Shown here: positions 53,960 to 62,595 of the stretch, piece by piece
Layout: every line of letters starts with the position of its first letter
How positions within the stretch are numbered: position 1 is the first letter of the stretch
Source: Clostridia bacterium
GTDB taxonomy: Bacteria > Bacillota > Clostridia > Acetivibrionales > DSM-2933
Reading direction: 5' to 3'
DNA length: 64,000 nucleotides
NCBI GenBank assembly: GCA_026416815.1
Contig: JAOAEJ010000083.1
Location: 1-64,000 of the forward strand
The notes under the pieces: model-generated
Told to the model about the DNA's origin: nothing
The model's database searches: none
Seen by the model: the letters and a program-made list of their open reading frames with translations, nothing else
Translations under genes and position numbers: made by a program

Positions 53960-54085
53960 CTATATAAATTGCAAAAAAGAATCTACTACGAAGTTCTCCC
54001 TAAATCTTTTTTGCGATTTGTTACCTTAAGTTATATTGCGATAATCAAATTTTTCCTTCTAATATCATTATCGCAACTTATATAG
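53960..54085 (+). repeat. Cloverleaf repeat, copy 5 (126 bp)
   Basis: Full copy. Ends CTATATAAATTGC and GCAACTTATATAG; arm 1 TTGCAAAAAAGA with TCTTTTTTGCGA (one mismatch); arm 2 TTGCGATAAT with ATTATCGCAA. Located in the 917-bp gap 53700-54616 between the divergent amylase and response-regulator genes. That gap also holds the operator at 54207 and the direct repeats at 54513; the remainder is AT-rich. Confidence 0.88.
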
Positions 54086-54206
54086 CGCCTTCAATTTTGT
54101 ACATAAATGCACTACCTAATTGTTAGGTTCACATGTATAGGAATAAAATTACTTTACAAGTCAATCGTCCGACAGCATTTGACCTTATAAAAACGTAATG
54201 AACAAC

Positions 54207-54218
54207 GCAAACGTTTGC
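54207..54218. promoter_or_regulatory. LacI-family operator (GCAAACGTTTGC)
   Basis: A perfect 12-bp palindrome with central CG, the form bound by LacI/GalR regulators such as MalR or CcpA. It is 508 bp upstream of the amylase start, beyond the repeat copy. It fits the CcpA cre consensus only in part (central AANCGNT retained), so a sugar-specific LacI regulator is more likely. Confidence 0.65.
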
Positions 54219-54512
54219 AGACTAAATGTCTTAAAAGATAATGGTAAATATAACTCTATGTAGGAATGCTTTACTTATTATCTTTAATACAAATTTATTT
54301 AAGTAACATATTATTAAAATTTTTGTGTAGGGTTAAATGTATTTATATGCTTCTGACAACTTGTATGAAAAATCTAAAACGTATTTTTTGACTTGAGCAT
54401 TAAAATAAGCTTCTTTATATAGTGCATAATACTTCTGCTGCATTCAACCGCTCTTAAATGACTATAACTTCTATTAAAAATTATTTTATCATATTGCATA
54501 CAGGTAATTCTA

Positions 54513-54545
54513 GGCAAAATTGTGGCAAAATTGTATCAAAATCGA
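54513..54545. promoter_or_regulatory. Tandem 11-bp repeats upstream of the response regulator
   Basis: GGCAAAATTGT is exactly repeated at 54513-54523 and 54524-54534; ATCAAAATCGA (54535-54545) continues the period with mismatches. It stands 72-104 bp before the start codon at 54617, and matches the repeats upstream of the GT39 gene, suggesting autoregulation. Confidence 0.65.
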
Positions 54546-54616
54546 AGTAAATGATTCTAATTTATGATTGTTGATTCTTTTCATGGTAAAATAGATTTAG
54601 AGGTGAATAAAATATT

Positions 54617-55312
54617 ATGGATAAAAGACTGATATATATATCTGATGATGAAATCAATATTTGTAATATAATTAAATCCTTTCTTATTAAAGAAGGATTT
54701 AATGTTGAAACCTTTAATGATGGACGCTCTATACTTGAAGCTTTCAATGCAAAACCTGCAGATTTGCTGGTGATAGATATAATGATGCCGGAAATTGACG
54801 GCTTCTCCCTTTGTGCAACTATACGCCAAAAGAGCTCTGTACCCATAATCATTGTCTCGGCTAAAGATACCGAGTCGGACAAGATAGCAGGTCTTACTTT
54901 GGGCGGTGATGACTACCTTACAAAGCCCTTTAGCCCTATGGAGCTTATAGCAAGAGTGAAGAGCATATTCCGAAGAATTGAATTGGACAAAACAAACGTC
55001 CGAAATAATCACGTTATAAAGATTTGTGATATTTTGATTAATCCCAACACAAAACAGGCTGAGTTTGATGGTAAAAATATAGGGCTTACGGGTATGGAAT
55101 TCAATTTACTCTATTATCTTGCTGAAAACAAAGACAGAGCCGTGAGCCGAAATGAGCTTCTGGACAAGCTTTGGGGATTTGAGAACGAAGTGGAAACCCG
55201 TGCTACTGATGATATGATAAAAAGGATTCGGAAAAAGCTTTCCATTGCCGGTTCAGTCTTAAAAATCGATACTGTTTGGGGATTTGGCTTCAAGATAGTA
55301 GAAAACATATGA
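54617..55312 (+). CDS. OmpR-family response regulator
   Basis: A 231-residue response regulator. Receiver domain 1-120 with phospho-acceptor D54 (LLVIDIMMPEIDG), D10-D11 acidic pair and K at LTKPFSP (about 104). Winged-helix DNA-binding domain 130-230 (IGLTGMEFNLLYYLAENKDRAVSRNELLDKLWG). AGAGGTG lies upstream of the ATG. It is paired with the kinase gene 27 bp downstream. Probable targets: itself and the GT39 gene, from shared tandem repeats. Confidence 0.93.
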   Translation: MDKRLIYISDDEINICNIIKSFLIKEGFNVETFNDGRSILEAFNAKPADLLVIDIMMPEIDGFSLCATIRQKSSVPIIIVSAKDTESDKIAGLTLGGDDYLTKPFSPMELIARVKSIFRRIELDKTNVRNNHVIKICDILINPNTKQAEFDGKNIGLTGMEFNLLYYLAENKDRAVSRNELLDKLWGFENEVETRATDDMIKRIRKKLSIAGSVLKIDTVWGFGFKIVENI

Positions 55313-55339
55313 GATATCAATGAGACAAGGGATGATGCT

Positions 55340-56818
55340 ATGAATAGAAAGACGATTAAATGGAAAATTTTTAAATACAATATTACTGTAATCATTGTAA
55401 TGATTACTTTGGCTACAGTAATATTTAACATTGCTGTACGTATGTATATTGAAAGAGATATATTTGGACAACTGAGTAAAATTGCAGCACGTACTGAAGA
55501 TACTGCTTTGCGACAAGGGCCGGACTTTTTTCCGCCCCATGATGGAGGCATGCCACCACCGCGACCTCCCCGCCCCCGTGATAAGGAAAGAAATGATCCG
55601 CCAAATAATAATGATCCTTACCGATACTACTTTATGTTGGATCGTTCATTGAGAGAGCCTCTATCTGTTTTAAATGCCGAATATATTTTACTTGATAGTA
55701 GCAAAAATATAATAAATCCCTCTCCACACGAGTATTATAATACCTCTGACGATTTATTAGCCAAAATAATTAGTGAGATAGATAAATCTACTACCTTAAG
55801 TAATTCAACATACTTAAACTTTAATTTATCCGGTACTGAATACATAGCAATCTTAAAACCTGTATCCGAAAAGAATTCATTTGGATTAGGCTGGATAGTA
55901 ATATACTCTAGCATTCAAAAGGTCAATCAGCTGCGGTTGGGAATAAATCTCATACTTTTTGCAATCCTTATCTTATCTGCAATTGTTATTATAATATTCT
56001 CTTCCCTTGCTGCAAAAAAAATATCTGCACTATTTTGTTCTCTTAATCAGCATATAAGAGCTGTGGCAGAAAGAAACTTCGGTACGAAAATTGATATACC
56101 TGTATATGACGAACTACAGGAGTTTGTAAACAACATTAATACTATGTCTGAAAAGCTTGAAACCTATGATAAAGCACAGAAAACCTTTTTGCAAAATGCT
56201 TCCCATGAATTCAGGACCCCGCTTATGTCTATTCAAAGCTATGCTGAAGGTATAAAATATGACGTGGTAGATAGCGATACTGCTGCGGGTATTATAATTG
56301 ATGAAACAAAGCGTATGACCCATTTGGTAGAAGATTTACTCTACTTATCAAGGCTTGATGCTATTGAAGAAAACTATTGTTTTAACAATTTGGATTTTAA
56401 TGACTTGCTAAATATCTGTATGGAGCGAATGAATGGACTGGCTACTAAAAACAATATTAAAATCACAGCGAATAATCTTGATGAAAAGGTTGAAATATGC
56501 GCTGATAAAGAAAAGCTGTCACGAGCTATTACCAATATAATCAGCAACTGCATAAGATATGCACAAAGCAGCATTGAAATTACTTCCAAGATTATAAACA
56601 ACAACGTACAAATCAGCATATCGGATGATGGTCCCGGCTTACAATCAGCTGACCTTCCTAATATTTTCGAAAGGTTTTACAAGGGCAAAAAAGGTAATTT
56701 CGGACTTGGTTTGGCAATTACTAAGAATATTATTGAAAAGCATAATGGGAAAGTTTGGGCGGAGAATTCCGAATCAGGAGCGGTATTTAAGATAATACTT
56801 CCGTCCTCTCATGCTTAA
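55340..56818 (+). CDS. Sensor histidine kinase
   Basis: A 492-residue membrane kinase. Helix 1 at about 14-35; an extracytoplasmic sensor region 36-200 with a Pro/Arg-rich stretch (MPPPRPPRPRDKERNDPPNNNDP, about 71-93); helix 2 at about 203-225; HAMP about 226-278; HisKA with phospho-His in HEFRTPLMSIQSYAEG (about 291); HATPase_c with NIISNCIRYA (N box), DDGPGL and GLGLAI. The partner is the regulator just upstream. Confidence 0.92.
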   Translation: MNRKTIKWKIFKYNITVIIVMITLATVIFNIAVRMYIERDIFGQLSKIAARTEDTALRQGPDFFPPHDGGMPPPRPPRPRDKERNDPPNNNDPYRYYFMLDRSLREPLSVLNAEYILLDSSKNIINPSPHEYYNTSDDLLAKIISEIDKSTTLSNSTYLNFNLSGTEYIAILKPVSEKNSFGLGWIVIYSSIQKVNQLRLGINLILFAILILSAIVIIIFSSLAAKKISALFCSLNQHIRAVAERNFGTKIDIPVYDELQEFVNNINTMSEKLETYDKAQKTFLQNASHEFRTPLMSIQSYAEGIKYDVVDSDTAAGIIIDETKRMTHLVEDLLYLSRLDAIEENYCFNNLDFNDLLNICMERMNGLATKNNIKITANNLDEKVEICADKEKLSRAITNIISNCIRYAQSSIEITSKIINNNVQISISDDGPGLQSADLPNIFERFYKGKKGNFGLGLAITKNIIEKHNGKVWAENSESGAVFKIILPSSHA

Positions 56819-56873
56819 TGAAAATTCCATCGAGGTTTTCAAACAACCTATAGGTATTTTGTTCAAAAAGCAG

Positions 56874-56901
56874 CCCCTTGGTGATGACTTCTACCAAGGG
56901 G
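56874..56901 (-). terminator. Hairpin after the HAD gene
   Basis: CCCCTTGGT (56874-56882) and ACCAAGGGG (56893-56901) pair perfectly. A T-run follows only on the minus strand (CTGCTTTTTG), so it fits termination of the minus-strand HAD transcript. Confidence 0.65.
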
Positions 56902-57013
56902 CATAGTATCGAATCTTTCTGATATGTAAATGCTTCATCAAATAATATCAATAGCGCTTTTAGAAAAATGAATTTATTATACCGCTGAAAGTAACTAAGT
57001 TTAACTTGATTTT

Positions 57014-57703
57014 CTATAACAAAAATTTCAATTCAGACAGGCATGAAACCCTACTTTTTATGTCCATATGCAGATTGTTTTTATCGTAAAAAATAGTCTG
57101 AAGTCCAAGCTTTCCAGGACCTACATAATCACATATATAGTCATCTCCTATAAAAGCAATCTTCTGCGCGCGCACACCAGCCTTTTCTATCGCACAGTTA
57201 TAAATAGATTCATGGGGTTTTCGCCAGCCTACATTAACGGAAGTTACTACAAACTGAAAAAACTCACTGATTTGATTTCTTTCAAGTAGCTCTTCAATGC
57301 CATCGCTAACCATAAAGTTTGAAACAACAGCTAGTTTGAATTTTTTGGATAATTGCTCCAGTATGAGCCTTATTTCACTTTTAACATAGCATTTTGCAGA
57401 ATATGTTTTCCAATAATTATTATATAAACTCTGTGCGACTTCATCTGCACTATCTGAAAGTTGTCTTAATTTAACTATAGCTTCAAAGCGCCTAAACAAC
57501 TCATATTCCTTATCCTCAGGCAAGCCTTCCCTTAATGCCTGAGAAGCATATTTATAGTCCTCATAAAATTCCTCGAAGTCGTGCCAACAGTTCTCAAACC
57601 CACACCCATCATACGCCCACAAAGCATATTCGCTCTGTGTAGGCAATTCAGTCATATCTATCAAGGTTTCCATACAGTCAAAGAAAATATAATCAATATT
57701 GAT
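57014..57703 (-). CDS. HAD family hydrolase with probable non-AUG (AUC) start
   Basis: From the first ATG (57673) the protein is 219 residues and lacks HAD motif I. Reading upstream in frame adds NIDYIFFDCMETLID, a proper motif I (FDCMETL), before an in-frame TAG. No ATG, GTG or TTG lies in that extension; ATC at 57701-57703 stands 6 nt after GGGGGAG, so I take it as the start (229 residues). Motif II VVSNF, the motif III Lys and motif IV GDDYICD are present, with a helical cap between. A phosphatase or related hydrolase of unknown substrate. A sequencing error or mutation of ATG to ATC is the other explanation. Confidence 0.7.
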   Translation of the reverse strand: MNIDYIFFDCMETLIDMTELPTQSEYALWAYDGCGFENCWHDFEEFYEDYKYASQALREGLPEDKEYELFRRFEAIVKLRQLSDSADEVAQSLYNNYWKTYSAKCYVKSEIRLILEQLSKKFKLAVVSNFMVSDGIEELLERNQISEFFQFVVTSVNVGWRKPHESIYNCAIEKAGVRAQKIAFIGDDYICDYVGPGKLGLQTIFYDKNNLHMDIKSRVSCLSELKFLL

Positions 57704-57731
57704 ACAAAACTCCCCCTACAAAATATTTTAA

Positions 57732-58418
57732 CTAATCTATATTAAAATCAACTTTATTGTTTAATGGCTCAGATTTACCCCTTCTAAGTATGAACAAGAA
57801 AAGTATTAACGACATTACCACTGTAAAAACAGTGAGCACACCGACCATTAAAAAGACATTTACCCATCCTCCCATTTTGTTGGGGTCAATAAAGGAATAG
57901 GTATAGTAGCTGCTTAATAAACCTCTTATTGAGTGAAATATGAAATACGTAAATGGAATGACAATAGGGTAAAAAATATGCTGCTTTTTTAACTCGCTGT
58001 GAGGCCTAACAAAAAGATAATCTGCAATTGCAGCAACCGGCACAATCAAATGGTTTAGATAGGTATTGGACAGATCGTAATAGTAAAGAAACGGTGTTAA
58101 GTTTCCCGTCTCCAATAAACCATTCAAAGTTACCATATAATTTGCATGAAGGTACAGAAAATACATACTACCCGTAATTGTAATTGCAGCTGCACTCATA
58201 AGTCGAAATACTTCAAAGCTTTGTTCTTGAAGCCTTTTCGGTTTCTGAGCTGCCAGAAACCAGTAAATTGCCATAATAAGATTTGTCTGAATGGTGTAAT
58301 ATGTCAACCTATTCCAGTTTATACCGCCGTCGCCTATAACCATACGTGGAAATACACTTATCAGAATGAGAATACAAATTAAATATTTTAAATAAATAAT
58401 ACCTTTCTTACCGTTCAT
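57732..58418 (-). CDS. Pr6Pr-like membrane protein
   Basis: A 228-residue protein with six hydrophobic helices. RLTYYTIQTNLIMAIYWFL, YLNHLIVPVAAIADYLFV and IDPNKMGGWVNVF fit the Pr6Pr (six-helix FAR-17a/AIG1-like) family of unknown function. GGAGG precedes the ATG. It lies 28 bp upstream of the HAD gene's start and may be co-transcribed with it. Confidence 0.7.
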   Translation of the reverse strand: MNGKKGIIYLKYLICILILISVFPRMVIGDGGINWNRLTYYTIQTNLIMAIYWFLAAQKPKRLQEQSFEVFRLMSAAAITITGSMYFLYLHANYMVTLNGLLETGNLTPFLYYYDLSNTYLNHLIVPVAAIADYLFVRPHSELKKQHIFYPIVIPFTYFIFHSIRGLLSSYYTYSFIDPNKMGGWVNVFLMVGVLTVFTVVMSLILFLFILRRGKSEPLNNKVDFNID

Positions 58419-58497
58419 CTTACTCCTCCATAATTATGATACTAAAACAATACTCCATTGCAGTAGTAAATCCAGTATTATTTCTCTCCCAAATTTA

Positions 58498-59409
58498 CTA
58501 CGTATTTCTCCAATTTGGATTAAATCTGTATAACTTTGAGGGTCTATGCCCTGCATCTTTTGTAAACTGATCGGTTTCTATAACCATGTCTGCTATCTTT
58601 CTCCTGAAAGCAGCAGCAAGCAGCTCCTTGTTTAAGATAATCTCGTGTACCTGCTGGAGCTCCGTCAAGGTGAAGAGTTCCGGCATAAGATTAAATGCTA
58701 TATCCGTATATTCAATCTTATTCCTAAGTCTCTCAATTGCGTATTCAATCATTTTAGCATGATCGAATGCAATACCTTTAGAATCAATAATTTCCCTATT
58801 TACTTTTGTGATTTTGCCTTCTGCTTCTTCAATAATTCTTACGGTAGCACTCAATGAGTCTGCATTATTTGTAAGCTTAACCTCAATGTGTTTTTCTAAT
58901 ATAAAACCTTTTTCGGTTATTGTTTTCTCTTTTTTTAATACAGCATATTTAACATTAAACCACACTGCGTCATCGGCATCATCCCCGGCTCTCACATCTA
59001 GCGAGGCACTATCAACGAGCGCCATATACGAACAGCTAATAACTCTAGTACGAGGGTCTCTATTTACATCCCCCCATGTATAAAGCTGCTCCATATAAAT
59101 GTTGTCAACGTTAGTTTCAGTTTTAAGCTCCCGAATGGCTGCTTCATCAACACTCTCATTTATTGCTACAAAGCCTCCGGGTAAAGCCCATTGAGCAATA
59201 TAGGGATGGTCTCCCCTTTTAATCATAAGCAGCTTTAATGATTTCTCCGGCAGCTTCCTATAATTCTCTTCTTCTTCATTCATTACAGTAAATATCAGCA
59301 TATCTACCGTTACAGACGATCTTTCATATATGCTCGCGTCATACTTCTGTAAAAATTCTTCTTCAGTAAGCCTGTGCTTATTTTTAAGTAATTCTTTTTC
59401 CACTCTCAT
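58498..59409 (-). CDS. Nudix-domain transcriptional regulator (NrtR-like)
   Basis: About 303 residues. An N-terminal Nudix domain (about 30-175) and a C-terminal winged-helix region (about 220-300, YTDIAFNLMPELFTLTELQQVHEIIL, FRRKIADMV, then GHRPSKLYRFN) match NrtR, the ADP-ribose-sensing regulator of NAD metabolism. The Nudix box GGFVAINESVDEAAIRELKTETNV has Thr and Asn in place of a catalytic Glu and the Gly, so hydrolysis is probably lost, as in other NrtR. No NAD genes are adjacent. GTG at 59412 and ATG at 59409 are both possible. Confidence 0.78.
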   Translation of the reverse strand: MRVEKELLKNKHRLTEEEFLQKYDASIYERSSVTVDMLIFTVMNEEEENYRKLPEKSLKLLMIKRGDHPYIAQWALPGGFVAINESVDEAAIRELKTETNVDNIYMEQLYTWGDVNRDPRTRVISCSYMALVDSASLDVRAGDDADDAVWFNVKYAVLKKEKTITEKGFILEKHIEVKLTNNADSLSATVRIIEEAEGKITKVNREIIDSKGIAFDHAKMIEYAIERLRNKIEYTDIAFNLMPELFTLTELQQVHEIILNKELLAAAFRRKIADMVIETDQFTKDAGHRPSKLYRFNPNWRNT

Positions 59410-59586
59410 CACCTACACCATTGATTTTAATCCTATGTTGCTAACTTTTTGTTAATATCATTGTATTAGCTATTTTAACCATTGTCAATGTTTTATCAAA
59501 GTATAAATTCTTCCCCCCCACAGACAATGATTTATGCAATACCTTCTAAAATATACTTAACTAAATTCTGAGGATATTCCAAAATA

Positions 59587-59628
59587 AAAACCAAGTTTAC
59601 GATTGAATTCTATCATAAACTTGGTTTT
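59587..59628 (-). terminator. Terminator after the sensor kinase 59658-61808
   Basis: AAAACCAAGTTTA (59587-59599) and its perfect inverse (59616-59628); on the minus strand TTTTTATTTTGG follows. Confidence 0.9.
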
Positions 59629-59657
59629 GTAATATGAATCTCTTATAGATAACCAAA

Positions 59658-61808
59658 CTAAGCTTTATTAAATTTTATTGTAACCTTAAACAAATCACCA
59701 TCAGTACTTATTTTAAAAGTTCCTCTGCATGCAGTAACGTAGCTCTCTGCAATTGCAAGACCAAGTCCGTTTCCTTCTGTTGTCCTTGCTTTATCTCCAC
59801 GTACAAAGCGCTCAACAATTTCGTCATCCCTGAAATTCATTTCATAGTTTGCAATATTTTTAAATTCGATTAATATACTATTATTCTCTTCATATACGTT
59901 TATATAGACCCTTGTATTAGCCAATGAATACTTTATGATATTCAAAACTAGATTTTCAAAAACTCTAGAAAGTCGTTTGCCGTCTGCAGTAATATTCATA
60001 TCCCCATCTTGAATACTAACCTTAAAGTCAAGCCCCGATGTAGATATTTGTTCATCATACTCTGCAAGAGACTGTCTCAAAAGAACCGCTATGTCTATCC
60101 TTTCCATTTCAACAGTGATATTTCCACTTTGCAACTTGGATATTTCGAATAAATCCTGTGTCAGATTTTTTAACTTTTCGCTCTTTTGCTTTAAAACTTT
60201 GACATAATCATTCGCCTCTTCCGGGGTTAGATTTTCCTTTGAGAGCAAATCGACATAGTTAATGATTGAGGTCAATGGTGTTTTTAAATCATGTGATACG
60301 TTTGTTATAAGCTCCGACTTCATTCTCTCGGCTTTTATCTCCTTTTGTACGGCGCTTTTTAGTCCGTCGGCTATTGCATTTATGTCCTTTGCCAACTTTG
60401 CCAGCGTACCCTCACCTTTTATATCTATTATATAATCCAATTGGCCGTTCTTTATTTCCTGTACCCCTTTTGCAATATTAGCAAATGGCTTCATTCTTAA
60501 TATTATATAGTATATTGCCACAACAGTTAGTGCACAAAGTATAAGGAATAGAAGCAACGAAAAGACTGAATTTATTGCTACCATCAATACTGTCAGTACA
60601 AATACTGCAGTAACACCCACTATAACAGCAGCTGCAACTTTAACAAATAGAGGACCTGAGCTCAGTATGGTTCTTACTATATCTCTAAATTTAGTCAATA
60701 TAGTATAAATCATACTATGCCTGATAAGTGTTTTATTTTTAAACTGTCTTACCAGTGATAACAATAGTCCTAAAACAATGCTGCAGGAAATAAGATTAAA
60801 TAGTTGTAACACCATAAAGTCTGGCTGGATACTTGCAAAGGATGTAATAGGGTAATCTACTAATTTGTTTTGAATAAACTCTATAAATATTGCTGCCCAC
60901 GCAATTATAATACTGACAGTAATAGCAATATTTATATCAGTATATATCCTATCTATCGCTATAAAATGAACTTCTTTATCGTTTGCTTTCCTTCCTGCTC
61001 TCCATACAAGATACAACAAGGCAAGTAACATAATCAACACTATCCATAGGATGATTGTAATTCCCTGTTGCCAATAAGTATGTTGTTTATCCCATTCTTC
61101 TTGCCTTTCTGCAAGATATTCATCAGTTACAGCAATGTATATTTTATTGCCAACTGCATAATTCATTGTTTCAGGTACATAAAATGAGTCCATATTGGCT
61201 TTCATTGACGGACTTACTTGGGTCCCATCTTTATCAAACAAATAGTATGCTTTAAACCCCGTAAAATATCTCCGCTCTGTTTGATTACAATTCGTATAGG
61301 TATTTTCACCATTTGTTGCATAATAGTATAAACCCTCTTTGTTATTTACCCTTTGCAGAAGAGAATAAAAGACTTGCAGCTCCCTTTCCACCAAGGAATT
61401 ATATATGCTATCTATTATTTCTTGATTTTCCTTTAGAAACCGTTCTTTCATGGTCGGGTACATACTACTGTTTGATCCCATTTGGCTTTCGATTTGATTG
61501 TACCATTCAAAATAAGCTTGCTGTTTCCTATTCTCAAACTCTACTTTATCTATTGTATTGCCTTTTCTAATATTATCCTCGTTTTTATATTTCAAAAGAT
61601 TGATTAGCCCTGTATAAAAGTTTTGTTGATAATAAAATAAATCTCTGGACTTCAAGTAATCACGTTCTGAAAAAGAACCAAACCCATTCGAATTGTTTAC
61701 TAAGTTTGCAAATATCGTTGCAGAAAGCGCAAAACATATGATTACAAGCAAAAACGCAATTCCTTTTGTAACAGGAGAGTAACTAATTCTTTTCAATTTT
61801 GTATCCAA
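59658..61808 (-). CDS. Sensor histidine kinase (multi-helix)
   Basis: A 716-residue kinase. Helix 1 about 15-35; a 200-residue outer sensor region; then several helices (about 248-268, 290-312, 332-355, 385-435); HAMP-like segment about 437-490; HisKA in ELITNVSHDLKTPLTSIINYVDLL (phospho-His near 509); HATPase_c with NLVLNIIKYS and GNGLGLAIAE. TTG start. It overlaps the response regulator by 26 bp, so the pair is coupled. Confidence 0.9.
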   Translation of the reverse strand: MDTKLKRISYSPVTKGIAFLLVIICFALSATIFANLVNNSNGFGSFSERDYLKSRDLFYYQQNFYTGLINLLKYKNEDNIRKGNTIDKVEFENRKQQAYFEWYNQIESQMGSNSSMYPTMKERFLKENQEIIDSIYNSLVERELQVFYSLLQRVNNKEGLYYYATNGENTYTNCNQTERRYFTGFKAYYLFDKDGTQVSPSMKANMDSFYVPETMNYAVGNKIYIAVTDEYLAERQEEWDKQHTYWQQGITIILWIVLIMLLALLYLVWRAGRKANDKEVHFIAIDRIYTDINIAITVSIIIAWAAIFIEFIQNKLVDYPITSFASIQPDFMVLQLFNLISCSIVLGLLLSLVRQFKNKTLIRHSMIYTILTKFRDIVRTILSSGPLFVKVAAAVIVGVTAVFVLTVLMVAINSVFSLLLFLILCALTVVAIYYIILRMKPFANIAKGVQEIKNGQLDYIIDIKGEGTLAKLAKDINAIADGLKSAVQKEIKAERMKSELITNVSHDLKTPLTSIINYVDLLSKENLTPEEANDYVKVLKQKSEKLKNLTQDLFEISKLQSGNITVEMERIDIAVLLRQSLAEYDEQISTSGLDFKVSIQDGDMNITADGKRLSRVFENLVLNIIKYSLANTRVYINVYEENNSILIEFKNIANYEMNFRDDEIVERFVRGDKARTTEGNGLGLAIAESYVTACRGTFKISTDGDLFKVTIKFNKA

Positions 61809-62490
61809 TTCCCCACACCACCTTTAAATATTTTGGTTCTTTGGGATTAATCTCAATTTTTTCTCGAATGCGGCGTATATGTACTGCAATTGTGTTGTCA
61901 TTAACAACCACCTCTTCGTTCCATACCTTACGGTATATTTCCTCTGCGGAAAAAACCCGATTTGGATTTCTACATAGAAGCTCCAGTATCCCATATTCAA
62001 GGGGAGTAATTCTAGCTAGTTCACCATCCACCGAAACAGTTTTACTCTCTGTATCCAGCTCCAATCCTCCAATTACAATTTTGGAATTGTTTTGTGCCAT
62101 ATTCCCAAGTGTGGTATAGCGCCTTAATTGAGATTTTACCCTTGCTATAAGTTCTAAAGGATTGAAGGGTTTTGTTATGTAATCATCGGCTCCCATTGTA
62201 AGTCCTAAGATTTTGTCAGTATCCTCTGATTTGGCTGATACCAGGATAATAGGAATGTTTTTGTCTTCACGTATTTTTAACGTTGCTTTTATTCCATCAA
62301 GTTTTGGCATCATTATATCCAATAGAAGAAGATGAATAGGTGTGGAGTTTATAATTTGAAGTGCTTCCAAGCCGTCATAGGCCTTTAAAACATTATAACC
62401 CTCGTTTTTAAGGTATATAAATATACTTTCAACGATGTCCTTATCATCGTCCACTACTAAGATATTATATTTTTCTATGATAATCACCAC
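61783..62490 (-). CDS. OmpR-family response regulator
   Basis: About 235 residues. Receiver domain 6-120 with LVVDDDKD and phospho-acceptor Asp58 in LLLLDIMMPKLDG, Lys in ITKPFNP; winged helix 135-234 (ITPLEYGILELLCRNPNRVFSAEEIYRKVWNEEVVVNDNTIAVHIRRIREKIE). Two GTG codons (62490, 62487) overlap the GGTGG site; an ATA where other members would have ATG suggests a shifted start. Partner kinase overlaps downstream. Confidence 0.92.
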   Translation of the reverse strand: MVIIIEKYNILVVDDDKDIVESIFIYLKNEGYNVLKAYDGLEALQIINSTPIHLLLLDIMMPKLDGIKATLKIREDKNIPIILVSAKSEDTDKILGLTMGADDYITKPFNPLELIARVKSQLRRYTTLGNMAQNNSKIVIGGLELDTESKTVSVDGELARITPLEYGILELLCRNPNRVFSAEEIYRKVWNEEVVVNDNTIAVHIRRIREKIEINPKEPKYLKVVWGIGYKIEKN

Positions 62491-62595
62491 CTTTTATTTG
62501 ATTGCCCTCATCCTTATATTCTAAAGTATAAATGGCAATTATTACGAAAATATTTATATAATTATTAAGAATTTATGAAGATTGGCTTTTCATCC

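Noticed and set aside
54581-55551. Open frames on the minus strand across the response-regulator and kinase genes
   Set aside because: They are shadows of well-supported plus-strand genes with full domain signatures.
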